DNA of 64,000 nt from Rouxiella chamberiensis (GCF_026967475.1 NZ_CP114058.1:4526001-4590000); one strand, 5' to 3'; shown: positions 40,787 through 53,878, counted from the stretch's first letter. Translations and numbers: made by a program. The notes: a model not told the origin generated them from the letters alone.

Positions 40787-41581
40787 ATGAAACAGTATCT
40801 GGAATTAATGCAGCGAGTGCTTGATGAAGGCACGCCTAAAGGCGACCGTACCGGAACAGGTACCTTGTCGATTTTCGGCCATCAGATGCGTTTCAATCTG
40901 CAAGAAGGTTTTCCGCTGGTTACCACCAAGCGCTGCCATCTGCGTTCCATCATTCATGAGCTGCTCTGGTTCCTGAAAGGTGAAACCAATATTGCCTATC
41001 TGCGTGAAAACAAGGTCACCATCTGGGACGAGTGGGCTGATGAAAACGGTTCGCTGGGTCCGGTTTATGGTAAGCAATGGCGTTCATGGGGCGCAGCCGA
41101 CGGCAAGCAGATTGACCAGCTTGCCAATGTCGTTGAGCAACTAAAGCAGGATCCAAACTCAAGACGCATCATCGTTTCTGCCTGGAACGTTGGCGAGCTG
41201 GACCAGATGGCGCTTGCGCCTTGCCACGCGTTCTTCCAGTTCTATGTGGCCGACGGCAAGCTCTCTTGCCAGCTTTATCAGCGTTCCTGCGACGTGTTCC
41301 TCGGACTGCCTTTCAATATTGCCAGCTATGCGCTGCTGGTTCACATGATGGCCCAGCAATGCGACCTCGAAGTCGGTGATTTCGTGTGGACCGGCGGTGA
41401 TACCCATCTTTACAGCAACCACATGGAACAGACCCATTTGCAACTGAGTCGTGAACCTCGTGCATTGCCGAAATTAATCATCAAACGTAAGCCAGCTTCC
41501 CTGTTTGATTATAATTTTGAAGATTTTGAAATTGAGGGTTATGACCCGCATCCAGCTATCAAGGCCCCGGTTGCCATCTAA
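40787..41581 (+). CDS. thyA: Thymidylate synthase
   Basis: The 264-residue enzyme methylates dUMP to dTMP with methylene-tetrahydrofolate. Catalytic Cys lies in '[12 protein letters not shown]', with '[20 protein letters not shown]' and the C-terminal '[10 protein letters not shown]' intact. Length equals E. coli ThyA. It is six bases after lgt, in the conserved lgt-thyA unit. Confidence 0.98.
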   Translation: MKQYLELMQRVLDEGTPKGDRTGTGTLSIFGHQMRFNLQEGFPLVTTKRCHLRSIIHELLWFLKGETNIAYLRENKVTIWDEWADENGSLGPVYGKQWRSWGAADGKQIDQLANVVEQLKQDPNSRRIIVSAWNVGELDQMALAPCHAFFQFYVADGKLSCQLYQRSCDVFLGLPFNIASYALLVHMMAQQCDLEVGDFVWTGGDTHLYSNHMEQTHLQLSREPRALPKLIIKRKPASLFDYNFEDFEIEGYDPHPAIKAPVAI

Positions 41582-41590
41582 ATCCTAATC

Positions 41591-41618
41591 AATCACCCGG
41601 CGTTCGTGCCGGGTGATT
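41591..41618 (+). terminator. Strong hairpin after thyA
   Basis: AATCACCCGGC (41591-41601) pairs perfectly with GCCGGGTGATT (41608-41618) over loop GTTCGT, ten bases after the thyA stop. The T-run is poor, so it may act as an mRNA 3' stabiliser as much as a terminator. Confidence 0.6.
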
Positions 41619-41825
41619 GCCTTCCGCCTTGTCTCCCTTCCTGCGTTCTATTTCTACCGTAAAAATAGTCATTGCCAACCCGTTTTTTCGTCTCGGATGA
41701 AAAGTTGGAATGCCTATTCCTGAACTTTTGTCGTGCCTTGCAACGTTCCTTTATTTTTTGCGAGACATGCTGGCGACTTCTTTTATACCGCTGTTCAAGC
41801 GCCGCCAGTTCCTTACACTCACGGC

Positions 41826-42317
41826 ATGAAAACGCACACTACATCAAGAGAGCGCGGAATGACGCTTATCGAAATCATGCTGGCGCTGGGGCTGATAGCC
41901 ATGCTGAGTATCTGGTCGCTTCAGGGCTGGCGCGAGCACCAGCAAAAGTTGCAGCTCGAGCAGCAGATTCAGAGGCTTCGTATCTATCTGACCGGCTTGC
42001 AGGCACAGGCTTACAGACATAATCAGACTCGCTTACTGTGGATCATTGACGGACCGCAAGGATGTGTCGGCAGCGGAGAAAAACCGGCAACCTGTGAGAT
42101 GGCAGACAACAGCGCATTCAGGCCTTCTCTGCCCGATATTTCTTTACGCGCCTTCTCTGAAAAAATAATGGGATTCTACGGGATTCGCAATATGGCGCAG
42201 GCAGGGCATATCATTGTCAGCAACAGTGCAGGTAGTGTTCGTGTGATCCTTTCTGCCAGAGGGAGGCTCAGGCTCTGCAGTGAACGCAGCGCGCTTTCGG
42301 GCATTCCATTATGTTGA
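41826..42317 (+). CDS. ppdA: PpdA, prepilin-like protein
   Basis: The 163-residue type IV pilin-like protein has a short leader and the prepilin peptidase site 'RERGMTLIEIMLALGLIAML' (cleavage after Gly, conserved Glu at +5). The C-terminal 'GHIIVSNSAGSVRVILSARG' resembles E. coli PpdA. It is the first gene of the ppdA-ppdB-ygdB-ppdC cluster before recC. The role of these minor-pilin homologues is unclear; they resemble GspH/I/J-type tip proteins. Start by family; the frame is open upstream. Confidence 0.85.
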   Translation: MKTHTTSRERGMTLIEIMLALGLIAMLSIWSLQGWREHQQKLQLEQQIQRLRIYLTGLQAQAYRHNQTRLLWIIDGPQGCVGSGEKPATCEMADNSAFRPSLPDISLRAFSEKIMGFYGIRNMAQAGHIIVSNSAGSVRVILSARGRLRLCSERSALSGIPLC

Positions 42318-42880
42318 ATGAAAAAGGGTTTACGCTCCCCGAAGTCATGTTGGCCATGGGCATTGGCAGCATACTGATTCTCGGCGCGATGCAATTTTTC
42401 CCGCTGCTCCGCCAGCGTACGCAGCAGCTGAGTCAGCATTACCAGCTAGATCAATTGCTGCGGCAGACATCGCGCACGCTGCAAAAAGACTTCCGGCGCG
42501 CAGGATTCTGCGCAGGTGCCTGTGCCGGTAAGGCGTACACGATTGGCCAGGCCAGCGGTGAAGCAAAAGACTCGTGCATTATTGTGGCCTATGACCTTAA
42601 CCGCAACGGGCGCTGGGAGCCGCCGGGCCATATCGACTCCGAATATTTTGGTTACCGCCTTCGAGACAGGATGCTGGAGAGTCAACGCGGAGTAGACCAG
42701 TGTAACGGCAGCGGCTGGGAGCGCATGCTTGATCCGGCCGAAGTCCAAATTAGTCATTTTGACGTGTCGGCAATCCATGCCGAGGCCAATGCTGCGCTGC
42801 TGGAGTTGAAACTGGAGGCAAACTGGAAGAAAAGCCCTGCGGTGAAAAGTCGACTGCATACGGTGGTGAAAATACAATGA
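42311..42880 (+). CDS. ppdB: PpdB, prepilin-like protein
   Basis: The 189-residue pilin-like protein has the processing site 'MLNEKGFTLPEVMLAMGIGS' (cleavage after Gly) followed by a hydrophobic helix, then a soluble domain with several Cys ('RRAGFCAGACAGKAYT', 'DSCIIVAYDLN'), like E. coli PpdB. It overlaps ppdA by 7 bases and ygdB by 4, so the cluster is one operon. Confidence 0.87.
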   Translation: MLNEKGFTLPEVMLAMGIGSILILGAMQFFPLLRQRTQQLSQHYQLDQLLRQTSRTLQKDFRRAGFCAGACAGKAYTIGQASGEAKDSCIIVAYDLNRNGRWEPPGHIDSEYFGYRLRDRMLESQRGVDQCNGSGWERMLDPAEVQISHFDVSAIHAEANAALLELKLEANWKKSPAVKSRLHTVVKIQ

Positions 42881-43383
42881 CTGTCATCGATAAACGCATC
42901 GTTAATCGGCAGCAGGGCAGCGCATTGATACTGACTGTCATGATGATAATGGCATTGGGCCTGCTGGGGCTAAATACGGTAAATCAGCACTTGAATGCGG
43001 CGTTGAGTTTAACGCGGAGCGAAAAGCAGTATCTGCAATCCTGGGAGCTGGCAGTCTCTTCGTTAAACTGGGGATTACAACGGCACTGGACAATACCCAA
43101 CGAGAATCAATGGTTATGCGTTGGCCGGGTGAATAGCCGCAGCACGTCGGAAAAGTTCGAGCAGACTTCAGACCTTAAAAGTTGCCTCAAGAAAGCCGAA
43201 GTCGAAGGCCAATATCTTTTAAGAGGAGAGGGAAGAGTGCTGCCTGAAGCACCACCGGTTTTCTTGTATCAGCTTACGACTTTGGTAACGCCCGACGGCA
43301 GTGAAACACGTCTAAAACCTCAGTTGAACGGCTGGCTGGATTTCTGCCCACTCAAAGATGAGGTGAACTGCAATGAAAGCTAA
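42877..43383 (+). CDS. ygdB: YgdB, DUF2509 pilin-cluster protein
   Basis: The 168-residue protein has one N-terminal TM helix ('GSALILTVMMIMALGLLGLN') in a PilX/YgdB-like setting ('RQQGSALIL' replaces a canonical cleavage site) and a Cys-containing soluble part. It overlaps ppdB and ppdC and matches the position of E. coli ygdB. Function is not established. Confidence 0.85.
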   Translation: MTVIDKRIVNRQQGSALILTVMMIMALGLLGLNTVNQHLNAALSLTRSEKQYLQSWELAVSSLNWGLQRHWTIPNENQWLCVGRVNSRSTSEKFEQTSDLKSCLKKAEVEGQYLLRGEGRVLPEAPPVFLYQLTTLVTPDGSETRLKPQLNGWLDFCPLKDEVNCNES

Positions 43384-43717
43384 TCGATTTACGTGTCGAG
43401 AAGAGGGACTCAGTCTGCCTGAAACGCTGCTGGCCATGTTATTACTCTCGATATCTCTGTTGGGACTACTGAATTATTATCAGTCTTTAAGTGATGGTTT
43501 CAATCGACAATGGCAGGTTCGACAGGCGTGGAGTGAAGCACACGATCAACTTGAAAGTTTTGCAGTAACGGGTAAGGGCAAAGCCCTTGAGAAACGCGGT
43601 TGGCGGGCGCAGATAACAGAGAATGCCGTCACTGCCGACTGTCAGCGCATAACGGCGACTGTCGAAACCCCACTGCGCTATAAAAGCCAGTTGAGTCGCT
43701 GGATTTGCCCTCTTTAA
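43373..43717 (+). CDS. ppdC: PpdC, prepilin-like protein
   Basis: The 114-residue pilin-like protein has 'CREEGLSLPETLLAMLLLSI' as the processing site and TM helix, then a short soluble domain with two Cys, ending 'YKSQLSRWICPL'. It is the last gene of the prepilin cluster, overlapping ygdB by 11 bases. recC starts 150 bases on. Confidence 0.85.
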   Translation: MKANRFTCREEGLSLPETLLAMLLLSISLLGLLNYYQSLSDGFNRQWQVRQAWSEAHDQLESFAVTGKGKALEKRGWRAQITENAVTADCQRITATVETPLRYKSQLSRWICPL

Positions 43718-43867
43718 AACGGTTTTCAGAGTAAAAACGATTATGTTTTCCTACTTTCTTTGCTTTGCAGCAACCGGTCGGTAAAGTAACCGTATTCCCG
43801 GTGAGTTGCTGTCGCAGGTTTCTGAGGATTCAATCAGTCGTTGCCCACGGGCCTCAAGGAAACAGAT

Positions 43868-46800
43868 ATGTTCACGGTGTACCATTCCAATCAGCTAGAT
43901 TTGCTGAAAATTCTTACCACCAGCCTGATAGAGGGGCGTCCACTCGACAACCCCTTTCAGCAGGAAGTCATACTGGTTCAAAGCCCCGGAATGGCACAGT
44001 GGCTGCAAATGGAGCTGGCGCAAACTTTTGGTATAGCCGCCAATATCGAGTTTCCCTTACCGGCCACCTTTATCTGGGACATGTTCACCAAGGTGCTGCC
44101 CGGTATTCCCAAGGAAAGCGCATTCAGTAAAGATGCGATGACCTGGAAGCTGATGTGGTTACTGCCCGGTAAACTTGAACAGCCCGAATTCGCGCAGCTG
44201 CAAAGTTATCTGACAGACGATGGCGACAAACGGAAGATCCACCAGCTTGCGGCCCGTGTAGCGGACCTGGTTTCGACCAATATCTGGTGTATCGCCCCGA
44301 ATGGCTGAAGGCCTGGGAAAAGGGCCGTCTGGTCGATGATGATCTTGATGCCTCTCAGCAGTGGCAGGCATTGCTCTGGCGAGCTTTGTGTGAATATACC
44401 GAAGAACTACAGCAGCCGGAATGGCATAGGGCCAACCTTTACGAGCGTTTTATCACTACGCTGAACCAGACCGACCAATGTCCGCCAGGCTTGCCGAAGC
44501 GAGTGTTTATCTGCGGGATTTCCGCGCTGCCGCCCGTTTATCTGCAAGCATTGCAGGCGCTCGGAAGACACATCGATATCCATCTGATGTTTACCAATCC
44601 TTGCCGATATTACTGGGGTGATATCCAGAATTATGCATTTCTGGCCCGTTTGCAGAGCCGTAAACGTCGACACTATCTTGAATCGAATGAAACATCACTT
44701 TTCCGCGATCCTGAACTGGCCGAGCAGCTTTTTAACGAAGAAGGCGAGCAAAACCTTAGCAATCCTCTACTGGCTTCATGGGGCAAGTTGGGGCGTGATC
44801 ATATGTATCTGCTTTCACAGGTTGAAGATATTCAGGAAGTTCATGCCTTTGTTGATGTCGGCGAAGCCTCGCTGCTGCATGCCGTGCAACAGGACATGCT
44901 GGATCTCGAAGATCGCGCGGTCATTGGCATGACTCCCGAAACCCTGAACAGCAGCGAAAGCAAACGCGTTCTGCATGAGGATGACAAGTCGATCAGTGTG
45001 CATATTTGCCACAGCCCGCAGCGTGAAGTCGAAGTCCTGCACGATAACCTGCTGAGACTCATGGAGCAGGGCAGCGAGCTGACACCGCGCGACATCATCG
45101 TGATGGTGGCAGACATCGACAGCTATGCGCCCTATATTCAGGCCGTATTCGGCAATGCACCGCGAGACCGTTATTTGCCTTTTGCCATCTCCGACCGCAA
45201 GGCCAGTCAGTCGCATCCTGCGTTACAGGCTTTTATCTCGCTGCTTGAACTGCCGCTAAGCCGTTTTACCTCCGAACAGGTACTGGCGCTGCTTGAAGTA
45301 CCGGCATTGGCATCGCGATTCTCTATTGATGAAGACGGGTTAAGGTTACTGCGCCTCTGGGTAGGTGAATCCGGCATTCGCTGGGGGCTTGACGACGACA
45401 ACGTGCGCGAGTTGGCTTTACCCGCGACGGGGCAGCACACCTGGCACTTTGGCCTGACCCGAATGCTGCTGGGGTATGCCATGGACAGTCGTGCAGGGGA
45501 CTGGCAGGGCGTTTTACCTTATGATGAATCCACCGGTCTGGCGGCTGAACTGGCCGGGCATCTGGCTGAATTATTGATGCAGCTAAGCCAGTGGCGCATC
45601 CGCCTTGCGCAGCCGCGTTCACCTCATGACTGGCTGCCAGTCTGCAACGAACTGCTCACCACCTTCTTCTCGCCAGAGGGCGAAACGGAAGTCGCACTGG
45701 CACTTATTGAACAGCAGTGGCAAAAAGTTCTCAATCAGGGGGTTGCCGCGCGTTATCCAGAAGCGGTGCCGGTCTCAATTTTGCGCGACGAGCTGGCCTC
45801 AAGACTGGATCAGGAAAGAATCAGCCAGCGTTTTCTGGCCGGACCGATAAACTTTTGTACTCTGATGCCGATGCGTTCGATACCTTTTAAGGTTGTCTGT
45901 TTACTGGGCATGAATGATGGCGTTTATCCGCGCACGCTGCCGCCGCTGGGCTTTGATCTCATGGCTCGGCAGGTTAAGCGTGGTGACCGGAGTCGCCGAG
46001 ACGATGACCGTTATCTGTTCCTCGAGGCGCTGCTTTCGGCGCAGGACAAACTTTATATCAGCTATATCGGGCGCTCCATTCAAGACAACAGCGAACGGTA
46101 TCCGTCGGTGCTGGTCAGTGAGTTACTGGAATATCTCGGGCAGAGTTACTGTCTGGAGAAAGATCTGGCATTGAACGCAGACGAAAGCGAAAAAAATGTG
46201 CGTCAGCACCTTGAGCACTGGCACTCGCGAACGCCTTTCGATGCCAGTAATTTTGATATTCATCATCCTGTGCAGAGCTATGCCATGGAGTGGTTACCGG
46301 CGGCCGGTGGCTTGGGTTCGCCTGCCGCTGATTTTAATCAGCCGCTGGAGCCCATTGAAATATCAGACGTTTCATTAGATAACCTGCTGCGTTTTTATCG
46401 TCATCCTATTAAGGCCTTCTTCCAGATGCGCCTTAACGTAAGCTTTTCGATTGAACAAACCGAACTGCTGGATGAAGAGCCTTTTATTCTGGATAGCCTC
46501 AACCGATATCAGCTCAATACCCAGCTGCTCAATGCACTGATCGAAGAAGAAGATCCGGCCATTTTATACAGTCAGGTCAAGGCGTCGGGGGATTACCCTA
46601 TGGTGCCTTTGGCGAGATTTTCTGGGCAAAGCAGTGTGAAGATATGGCCGAACTGGCCGCACAGGTGCGTGATGAACGTTCTGACAGCAGCAGTCTCGAG
46701 CTGAATATCTCACTCGCAGATTGCCAACTCAACGGTTGGCTGCATCAGGTTCAGAATGACGGGCTTGTGCGCTGGCGACCAGCCGATCTGCTGGCACGAG

Positions 46801-47243
46801 ACGGATTATTGCTGTGGGTTGAACACGTGGCTTACTGTGCCGCCGGGGGCATGGGAGAAAGCCGTATGTTTGGTCGTAAAGGCACGGCTTTCCGGTATGC
46901 CCCGCTTGCGGCCGATGTGGCAGCCGAGCATTTACAGACTTTGATTGGCGGCTTCAAACAGGGCATGAATTCGCCATTGAAACTGTTAAACAAAAGCGGC
47001 TGGGCCTGGCTTGACGAATGTTTTGACAAGAAAAGCGGCACCCTGAATCGCGACCCCGAACGGGAAACCAAGGCAACAAACAAGCTGATACAGGCCTGGC
47101 AGGGTAACGACCGCGTACCCGGTGAGGGGCAGGATCCCTACGTACAGCGTGCCATGCGTCAACTGGATACCGAAAGCATTGAAGCCATCATCAGTGAGGC
47201 CGAGCGTTTTCTTTTGCCTGTCGCCATACATAATCTGGCATAG
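43868..47243 (+). CDS. recC: RecC subunit of exonuclease V, two frameshifts
   Basis: Chi-recognition and processivity subunit of RecBCD, about 1125 residues when repaired (E. coli 1122). The start 'MFTVYHSNQLDLLKILTTSL' has AAGGAAA upstream. Break 1 is near 44271, where 'RVADL' must join 'FDQYLVYRPEWLKAWEKG'; one missing T in the T-run (or two extra bases) explains it. The large middle section ('CPPGLPKRVFICGISALPPV', 'DRYLPFAISDRKASQSHPAL', 'PMRSIPFKVVCLLGMNDGVY') is intact. Break 2 is at about 46599: CCCTATGG should read CCTTATGG-like with one more T, giving 'GDYPYGAFGEIFWAKQCEDM'. With recB and recD intact, two independent errors in the read consensus are likelier than loss. Confidence 0.92.
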
Positions 47244-47433
47244 TAATCTTTATCAATGACCTTGAAGGGTTAATAAATCTCAACAAAGAATTGAGTCCTG
47301 CAGCAAATGAGCAAAGGTAAAAACTATCTGCTTCCTGAGGGGTCTGAGTCATTTAGCATGCTTTTGGTTAATAGGGCGGCCCTGGTCGATGCTTTAACCT
47401 GAGTTTTTAATTTTTCACCAAGGGAGACAGGTA

Positions 47434-50318
47434 ATGTTGAAACAGCTTACCCGTGTAAGCGGGTTACTGTTGTTATTGACGTTTTGGGCCCCTGAAGTCT
47501 GGTCCGCGACAGACTGGCAACCCATCGCAGAAACAATACATAAAAGTCAGAACGATCCTCGTCAGTATCAGGCAGTTAAATTGTCCAATGGTATGACGGT
47601 GCTGCTCGTTTCAGACAATGATGCGACCAAATCCCTTGCGGCATTGGCCGTGTCGGTAGGCTCACTGCAAGATCCCGACGGGCAGTTGGGGCTGGCACAT
47701 TTTACCGAACACATGCTGCTGATGGGGTCCAAGAAATATCCCAAACCTGAAAGCCTGTCCGAATTTCTGAAAATGCACGGCGGCAGCCATAATGGCAGCA
47801 CTGCGTCTTACCGTACGGCTTTTTATCTTGAAGTCGAAAATGATGCGCTTAAAGAGGCGGTAGACAGGCTGGCCGATGCCGTGGGTGAACCGCTACTCGA
47901 CCCCCACTATGCCGATAAAGAGCGTAATGCGGTCAATGCCGAGTTGACCATGGCGCGTTCCCGCGATGGCATGCGCATGGGGCAGGTAAGAGCCGAAACG
48001 CTGAATCCGGCACACCCCGGATCCCGCTATGCGGGCGGAAATCTTGACACGCTGCGCGACAAACCCGGCAATAATCTGCACGATGCGCTGGTGGATTTCT
48101 ATCATCGCTACTATTCCGCCAATCTTATGGTAGGCGTTGTCTACAGCAACAAGCCGCTGCCCGAACTTGCACAAATAGCGGCGGATACCTTTGGCAAAAT
48201 TACCAATCGCAACGCCACGGTGCCGCCGATTACCGTGCCGAGCGTTACGCCCGCGCAGCAGGGGATCATTATCCACTATGTGCCCGCCGAGCCGCGCAAA
48301 CAGTTGCGGGTTGAATTTGCCATCGACAACAACAGCGCTGCCTTTAGAAGTAAAACCGATACCTACATCAGCTATCTGATAGGCAATCGCAGCACTAACA
48401 CGTTGTCTGACTGGCTGCAAAAGCAGGGACTGGCCGATGGTATCAGCGCCGGTGCCGACCCCATGGTGCAACGAAATCAGGGGATTTTTGCCATTTCGGT
48501 TTCACTGACCGACAAAGGACTGGCCGAAAAGGATCGCGTGATCGCCGCCATTTTCAATTATGTGTCGCTGATTCGCTCGCAAGGTGTGAAAAAAGAGTAC
48601 TTTGACGAAATCGCGCACGTCATGGCACTGGATTTTCGTTATCCGGCCGTCACACGCGATATGGATTATGTTGAATGGTTGGTGGATACCATGATGCGGG
48701 TCCCGGTAGATCACGTGCTCGACTCGCCGTATATTACAGACAGGTTCGACCCTCAGGCCATCGATAACCGGCTTGCTGCCCTGACGCCGCAAAATGCCCG
48801 TCTGTGGTTCATCAGCCCGTCCGAGCCGCATAACAAGACCGCCTATTTTGTCGATGCCCCTTATGAGGTCGATAAAGTGCCTGCGGCCGATTTTAGCCGG
48901 TGGCAGCAGCTTGAAACGCAGATTACGCTTTCGCTGCCGAAACTTAATCCCTACATACCTGAAAACCTCGAGCCGGTTAACAAGCCGGGGGGCAGACGCG
49001 ACCTTCACTCATCGTCAATCAGAAAGGGCTGCGTGTGCTGTATATGCCGAGCCGCTATTTTACGGCCGAACCCAAGGCGGACGTGACGCTGGCCTTCCGC
49101 AGTCATAACGCGCTCGATAGCGCCAAAAAGCAGGTTTTATACGGGCTGAACGATTATCTGACTGGTGTCGCTTTCGACCAGCTAAGTTACCAGGCTTCCA
49201 TCGGCGGCATCAGTTTTGCTACCACGCCAGACCACGGACTCGAATTCAATGCCAACGGCTTTACCGATCATCTACCTGATTTATTGAGCGAATTGGTAGA
49301 GGAGTATCCGAAAGTCGTTCCTACGCAAGAGCAACTGGAACAGGCGAAATCCTGGTATCTCGAACGTCTCGCCGCCGCAGACAAGGGCAAGGCCTTCGAG
49401 TTGGCACTGCAACCTGTACAGCTTATTTCGCGGTTGCCTTACAGCGAGCGCGAAGTACGTGAAGGGCTGGTGAAAGACATCACCTTGCAAGACGTGATTG
49501 CCTATCGCAAAAGCCTGCTCGATGACGGCGCGCTTGAAGTGCTGGTCAATGGCAATATGACTGCGCCGCAGGTCGAAAAAATGGTGGCGGACATTAAGGC
49601 GAAAGTGAAACCGCAGGGCAGTGTGTTCTGGCGCGGCAGCCGAATTCTGGTTAATCATCCGCAAAAGGTGAACATGCAGCGTGTCGGCACTTCAACAGAC
49701 TCCGCACTGGCGGCGGTGTACGTGCCGACGGGGTTCGACGAAGTTCGCAGCATGGGATACAGCGCCTTGCTTGGGCAGATTATCCAGCCATGGTTTTACA
49801 GTCAGCTGCGAACGCAGGAGCAACTGGGTTATGCCGTATTTGCCTTCCCGATGCCGGTAGGTAAACAGTGGGGCATCGGTTTCCTGTTGCAAAGTAATAG
49901 CAAACAACCCAAATACCTATACGATCGTTATCTGGCATTTTACCCGCAGGCAGAAAAACGTCTGCGCGAGATGAAAGACAGCGAGTTCGCCCAGTATAAG
50001 CAGGGCCTGCTTAACGATATGCAGCAGCGTCCGCAGACGCTGAGTGAAGAAGCGGGGCGTTTTAGCGAAGATTTCAGTCGGGGTAACGATGATTTCAACA
50101 CCCGAGATAAAGTGATCGCCGTGATTCAGGGGCTGACCCAGAAAAAACTGGCCGATTTCTTCCATCAGGCGGTTATCGCTCAAACCGGCTTTGCTATGCT
50201 GTCGCAGGTTTCAGGCAATGACAGCAAAACGCCGGAATATGCGGCTCCAACGGGTTGGAAAACCTACCCGACGACGTCCAGTTTACAAAAAACCTTTCCA
50301 CATCAGGTTAATAAATAA
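47434..50318 (+). CDS. ptrA: Protease III (pitrilysin), frameshifted
   Basis: A periplasmic M16 zinc protease of about 961 residues (E. coli 962). Signal peptide 'VSGLLLLLTFWAPEVWSA', inverted zinc motif 'LAHFTEHMLLMGSKKYPKPE' (HxxEH) and distal Glu in 'NAVNAELTMARSRDGMRMGQ'. The frame is lost in the G6 run at 48987-48992; a seventh G joins 'ENLEPVNKPG' to 'QTRPSLIVNQKGLRVLYMPS'. The C-terminal half has 'PTGFDEVRSMGYSALLGQII'. It lies between recC and recB as in E. coli and overlaps recB by one base. Confidence 0.92.
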
Positions 50319-53300
50319 TGACAGAAATACTCCCGCACAAGCTTGATCCTCTCACACTGCCGCTGTATGGCGAGCGGTTGATTGAGGCTTCTGCGGGCAC
50401 CGGAAAAACCTTTACGCTGGCGTTGCTCTATCTGCGTCTGTTGCTGGGTTTAGGGCGCGAAGCCGCCTTTCCGCGCAGGTTAACGGTTGAAGAAATTCTG
50501 GTGGTGACCTTTACCGAAGCCGCTACCGAAGAGCTGCGCGGGCGTATCCGCAGCAATATTCACGAGTTGCGACTCGCCTGCATTCGCGGCACCAGCGACA
50601 ATACTATGCTCACGGCTTTAATGGCTGAGATCGTGGATTTATCAGAAGCCGCCTCGACGCTGCTGGCCGCCGAACGGCAGATGGACGAAGCTGCCATTTA
50701 CACCATTCACGGCTTTTGCCAGCGAATGCTTATGCACAATGCCTTCGAGTCCGGAATTCTGTTCGAGCAAACGCTGATTCAGGATGAACTGCCGTTACGT
50801 CGTCAGGCCTGTGCCGACTTCTGGCGGCGATACTGTTATCCGTTGCCTCTGGATATTGCCCGCGCGGTCGCCGAAGAGTGGAGCGGCCCCGAAGAGTTGC
50901 TGGGTGTGTTGGCCTCCTACCTTCATGGCGAAGCGCCGCAGCTGCGTTTTCCGCCAGAAAGCGAAGAGACGCTGGAAAGCCGGCATCAGCGCATTATTTC
51001 TCGCATCGACGATATCAAGCAGCAGTGGCATGCCGCTGCGGCCGATATTGAAAAAGAGATGAATCATTCCGACGTCGACAGGCGCAGCTACAGCGCCCGT
51101 TATCTGCCCGTCTGGCTCGCCGCGGTAGGCGAGTGGGCGATGCAGAAAACCGAAAGTTATGCGCGCCCGAAAGAGCTTGAGCGGTTTCGTCAGTCAATTT
51201 TGCTGGAAAAAACAAAGAAGGGTCAGCCGCCGCAGCATGCCGTTTTCCGCGCTATCGACTCGCTGTATGAAGAGCCGCTTGGTATTCGTGATCTGGTCAT
51301 TGCCCGGGCGCTTGATGAAATACGTCTGTCCGTGGCCGAGGGCAAGCGCCAGCGTGCCGAGCTGGGCTTCGATGACCTGCTGAGTCGTCTCGACAGCGCG
51401 CTGAGACAGCCCAACGGCGAGATTTTGGCGCAAACTATCCGTAAGCGTTATCCGTTGGCGATGATTGACGAATTCCAGGACACCGACCCGCAGCAATACC
51501 GTATTTTCCACAACCTGTACGGCAAGCAGCCCGAAAGTGGTTTACTGCTCATTGGCGACCCCAAGCAGGCGATTTATGCGTTCCGTGGTGCAGATATCTT
51601 CACCTATATGAAGGCGCGTGCCGAAGTGACGGCACATTACACAATGGACACCAACTGGCGTTCCGCCGTACCCATGGTCAATGGCGTCAATCAGCTGTTT
51701 TCACGGCTGGAAACGCCGTTTCTGTTCTCTCAGATTCCGTTTATCTCTGTTCAGCCTGCCCCCAAGAATGCCTCTCTCGGCTTTGAGCTGCACGGACATA
51801 AACAACCGGGCATACAGTGCTGGTTACAGCCCGGCGAAGGCGTGGGTTCTGCCGATTATCAGCAGTTTATGGCGCAGCACTGTGCAGGCCAGATTCGCGA
51901 GTGGCTCACCGCAGGCCAGCAACAGGAAGCCTGGCTGATTTCTGGCAAGCACCGCAGACCGGTTGAAGCATCAGACATTACCATCCTTATTCGCAGCCGT
52001 CGGGAAGCGGGCCTGATTCGTGATGCGCTGGCGACATTGAATATTCCTTCAGTCTATCTCTCGAACCGCGACAGCGTATTCGATACTCCCGAAGCAATGG
52101 ATGTACTCTGGCTGTTGCAGGCCGTGCTGACGCCCGAGCATGAGAGAACCCTGCGCAGCGCAATGGCCACGGGCCTGATGGGACTTGATGCCCTCACGCT
52201 GGACGCGTTGACGCAAAATGAAGATAAATGGGACAAGCTGGTCGACGAATTTGACGGCTATCGTCAGCGCTGGATGCAGCGCGGTGTCTTGCCGATGCTC
52301 AAAAGCCTGATAACACATCGCCATATTGCCGAGGATTTACTGGCCAACCCGGGCGGCGAGCGGCGTCTTACCGATCTCCTGCATCTCGGCGAACTGCTGC
52401 AGGAAGCCGCCGCACAGCTGGAAAGCGAGCATGCGCTGGTCCGCTGGCTGGCGCAACAGGTGGCACAACCCGATACTCAGGCGCAAAGCCAGCAGCTGCG
52501 TCTTGAAAGCGACAGGCATCTGGTGCGCATCGTGACCATCCACAAATCCAAAGGGTTGGAATATCCTTTGGTGTGGCTGCCCTTTATCAGCAATTTCCGC
52601 GTGCAGAAGCACGGCCTTTATCACGATCGCCAGAGTTTTGCCGCGCTGCTCGATTTAAGTGAAGATGAACAAAGCATCCAGCTCGCCGAAGAAGAGCGTC
52701 TGGCTGAAGATCTGCGCTTGCTGTATGTCGCGCTTACGCGTTCGGTTTACCACTGTAGCCTTGGCGTCGCGCCACTGATTCAGGGAACGCGCAAAAAGCA
52801 GGGTGACACTGACCTGCATCTCGGCGCGCTCGGATATCTCATCCAGAACGGGCAGCCCGGAGACGCGAATTATCTGGCCGCCTGCCTCCAGGAACTGGTG
52901 GGCGACAATATTGCCGTCACGCAGATTGAACCTGCCGAGCAGGCTGTTTGGGAACCGCCAAAAGTGGAAGTTGCAACGCTTTCGGCGGCGCAGATAACCC
53001 GCACCCTTGCCGATTTCTGGCGGGTTACCAGTTATTCGGGTCTGCAACAGCACGGTTCTGCGCTGGCGCAAGACCTGCTGCCCAAGCTGGACGTCGATGC
53101 CGCAGGCGAGCAACCACAGGAAAGCGAACCGCAACTGTCGCCGCACAGCTTCCCGCGCGGTGCGGCGCCCGGAACTTTCCTGCACAGCCTGTTTGAAGAG
53201 CTGGACTTTACGCAGCCTGTCGACCCCGACTGGCTACAGGAAAAACTAGAGGCACAGGGTTATTCCAACGAATGGCTTGCGGTACTCGAGGGGTGGCTAA

Positions 53301-53878
53301 ACACCGTGCTTACTACCGAGCTGGATGATTCCGGCCTGTCGCTCAGCATGCTTGACGGTTCGCAACAGCAATCCGAACTGCAGTTTTATCTGCCGATTGA
53401 CGGCCTGCTGAAACCCGTAGATCTCGACGCGCTTATCCGCCAACACGATCCGCTGTCGGCAAGGTGTCCGCCGTTAAACTTCCAGCAGGTTCGCGGCATG
53501 CTCAAGGGCTTTATCGATCTGGTGTTTTGCTGGCACGGACGTTACTACCTGCTGGACTACAAATCCAACTGGCTTGGCGAAGACAGCAGTGCCTATACCC
53601 AGTCGGCGATGGAAGGCGCGATGGCGCAGCATCGCTATGACCTGCAATATCAGCTTTATACGTTGGCGCTGCACCGCTATCTCGGGCACCGGCTGGCAGG
53701 TTATGATTATGAACAGCATTTTGGTGGCGTGATTTACCTCTTTCTTCGCGGCGTGGATGCCGAGCATCCTGACAACGGGATTTTCCGCCACTGTCCCAAC
53801 AAAGAATTTATTACCTCAATGGATGACCTGTTTAAAGGCGAAGCCGTCGTGCAGTTGGCACGGGAGAATACCGAATGA
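50318..53878 (+). CDS. recB: RecB helicase-nuclease subunit of exonuclease V
   Basis: The 1186-residue SF1A 3'-5' helicase has a C-terminal nuclease. Walker A '[20 protein letters not shown]', Walker B region '[20 protein letters not shown]', '[20 protein letters not shown]', motif VI '[13 protein letters not shown]', and nuclease core '[20 protein letters not shown]' (Asp, D-Y-K). Length matches E. coli (1180). Overlaps ptrA by one base and recD by four (ATGA). No frame break. Confidence 0.97.
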   Translation: MTEILPHKLDPLTLPLYGERLIEASAGTGKTFTLALLYLRLLLGLGREAAFPRRLTVEEILVVTFTEAATEELRGRIRSNIHELRLACIRGTSDNTMLTALMAEIVDLSEAASTLLAAERQMDEAAIYTIHGFCQRMLMHNAFESGILFEQTLIQDELPLRRQACADFWRRYCYPLPLDIARAVAEEWSGPEELLGVLASYLHGEAPQLRFPPESEETLESRHQRIISRIDDIKQQWHAAAADIEKEMNHSDVDRRSYSARYLPVWLAAVGEWAMQKTESYARPKELERFRQSILLEKTKKGQPPQHAVFRAIDSLYEEPLGIRDLVIARALDEIRLSVAEGKRQRAELGFDDLLSRLDSALRQPNGEILAQTIRKRYPLAMIDEFQDTDPQQYRIFHNLYGKQPESGLLLIGDPKQAIYAFRGADIFTYMKARAEVTAHYTMDTNWRSAVPMVNGVNQLFSRLETPFLFSQIPFISVQPAPKNASLGFELHGHKQPGIQCWLQPGEGVGSADYQQFMAQHCAGQIREWLTAGQQQEAWLISGKHRRPVEASDITILIRSRREAGLIRDALATLNIPSVYLSNRDSVFDTPEAMDVLWLLQAVLTPEHERTLRSAMATGLMGLDALTLDALTQNEDKWDKLVDEFDGYRQRWMQRGVLPMLKSLITHRHIAEDLLANPGGERRLTDLLHLGELLQEAAAQLESEHALVRWLAQQVAQPDTQAQSQQLRLESDRHLVRIVTIHKSKGLEYPLVWLPFISNFRVQKHGLYHDRQSFAALLDLSEDEQSIQLAEEERLAEDLRLLYVALTRSVYHCSLGVAPLIQGTRKKQGDTDLHLGALGYLIQNGQPGDANYLAACLQELVGDNIAVTQIEPAEQAVWEPPKVEVATLSAAQITRTLADFWRVTSYSGLQQHGSALAQDLLPKLDVDAAGEQPQESEPQLSPHSFPRGAAPGTFLHSLFEELDFTQPVDPDWLQEKLEAQGYSNEWLAVLEGWLNTVLTTELDDSGLSLSMLDGSQQQSELQFYLPIDGLLKPVDLDALIRQHDPLSARCPPLNFQQVRGMLKGFIDLVFCWHGRYYLLDYKSNWLGEDSSAYTQSAMEGAMAQHRYDLQYQLYTLALHRYLGHRLAGYDYEQHFGGVIYLFLRGVDAEHPDNGIFRHCPNKEFITSMDDLFKGEAVVQLARENTE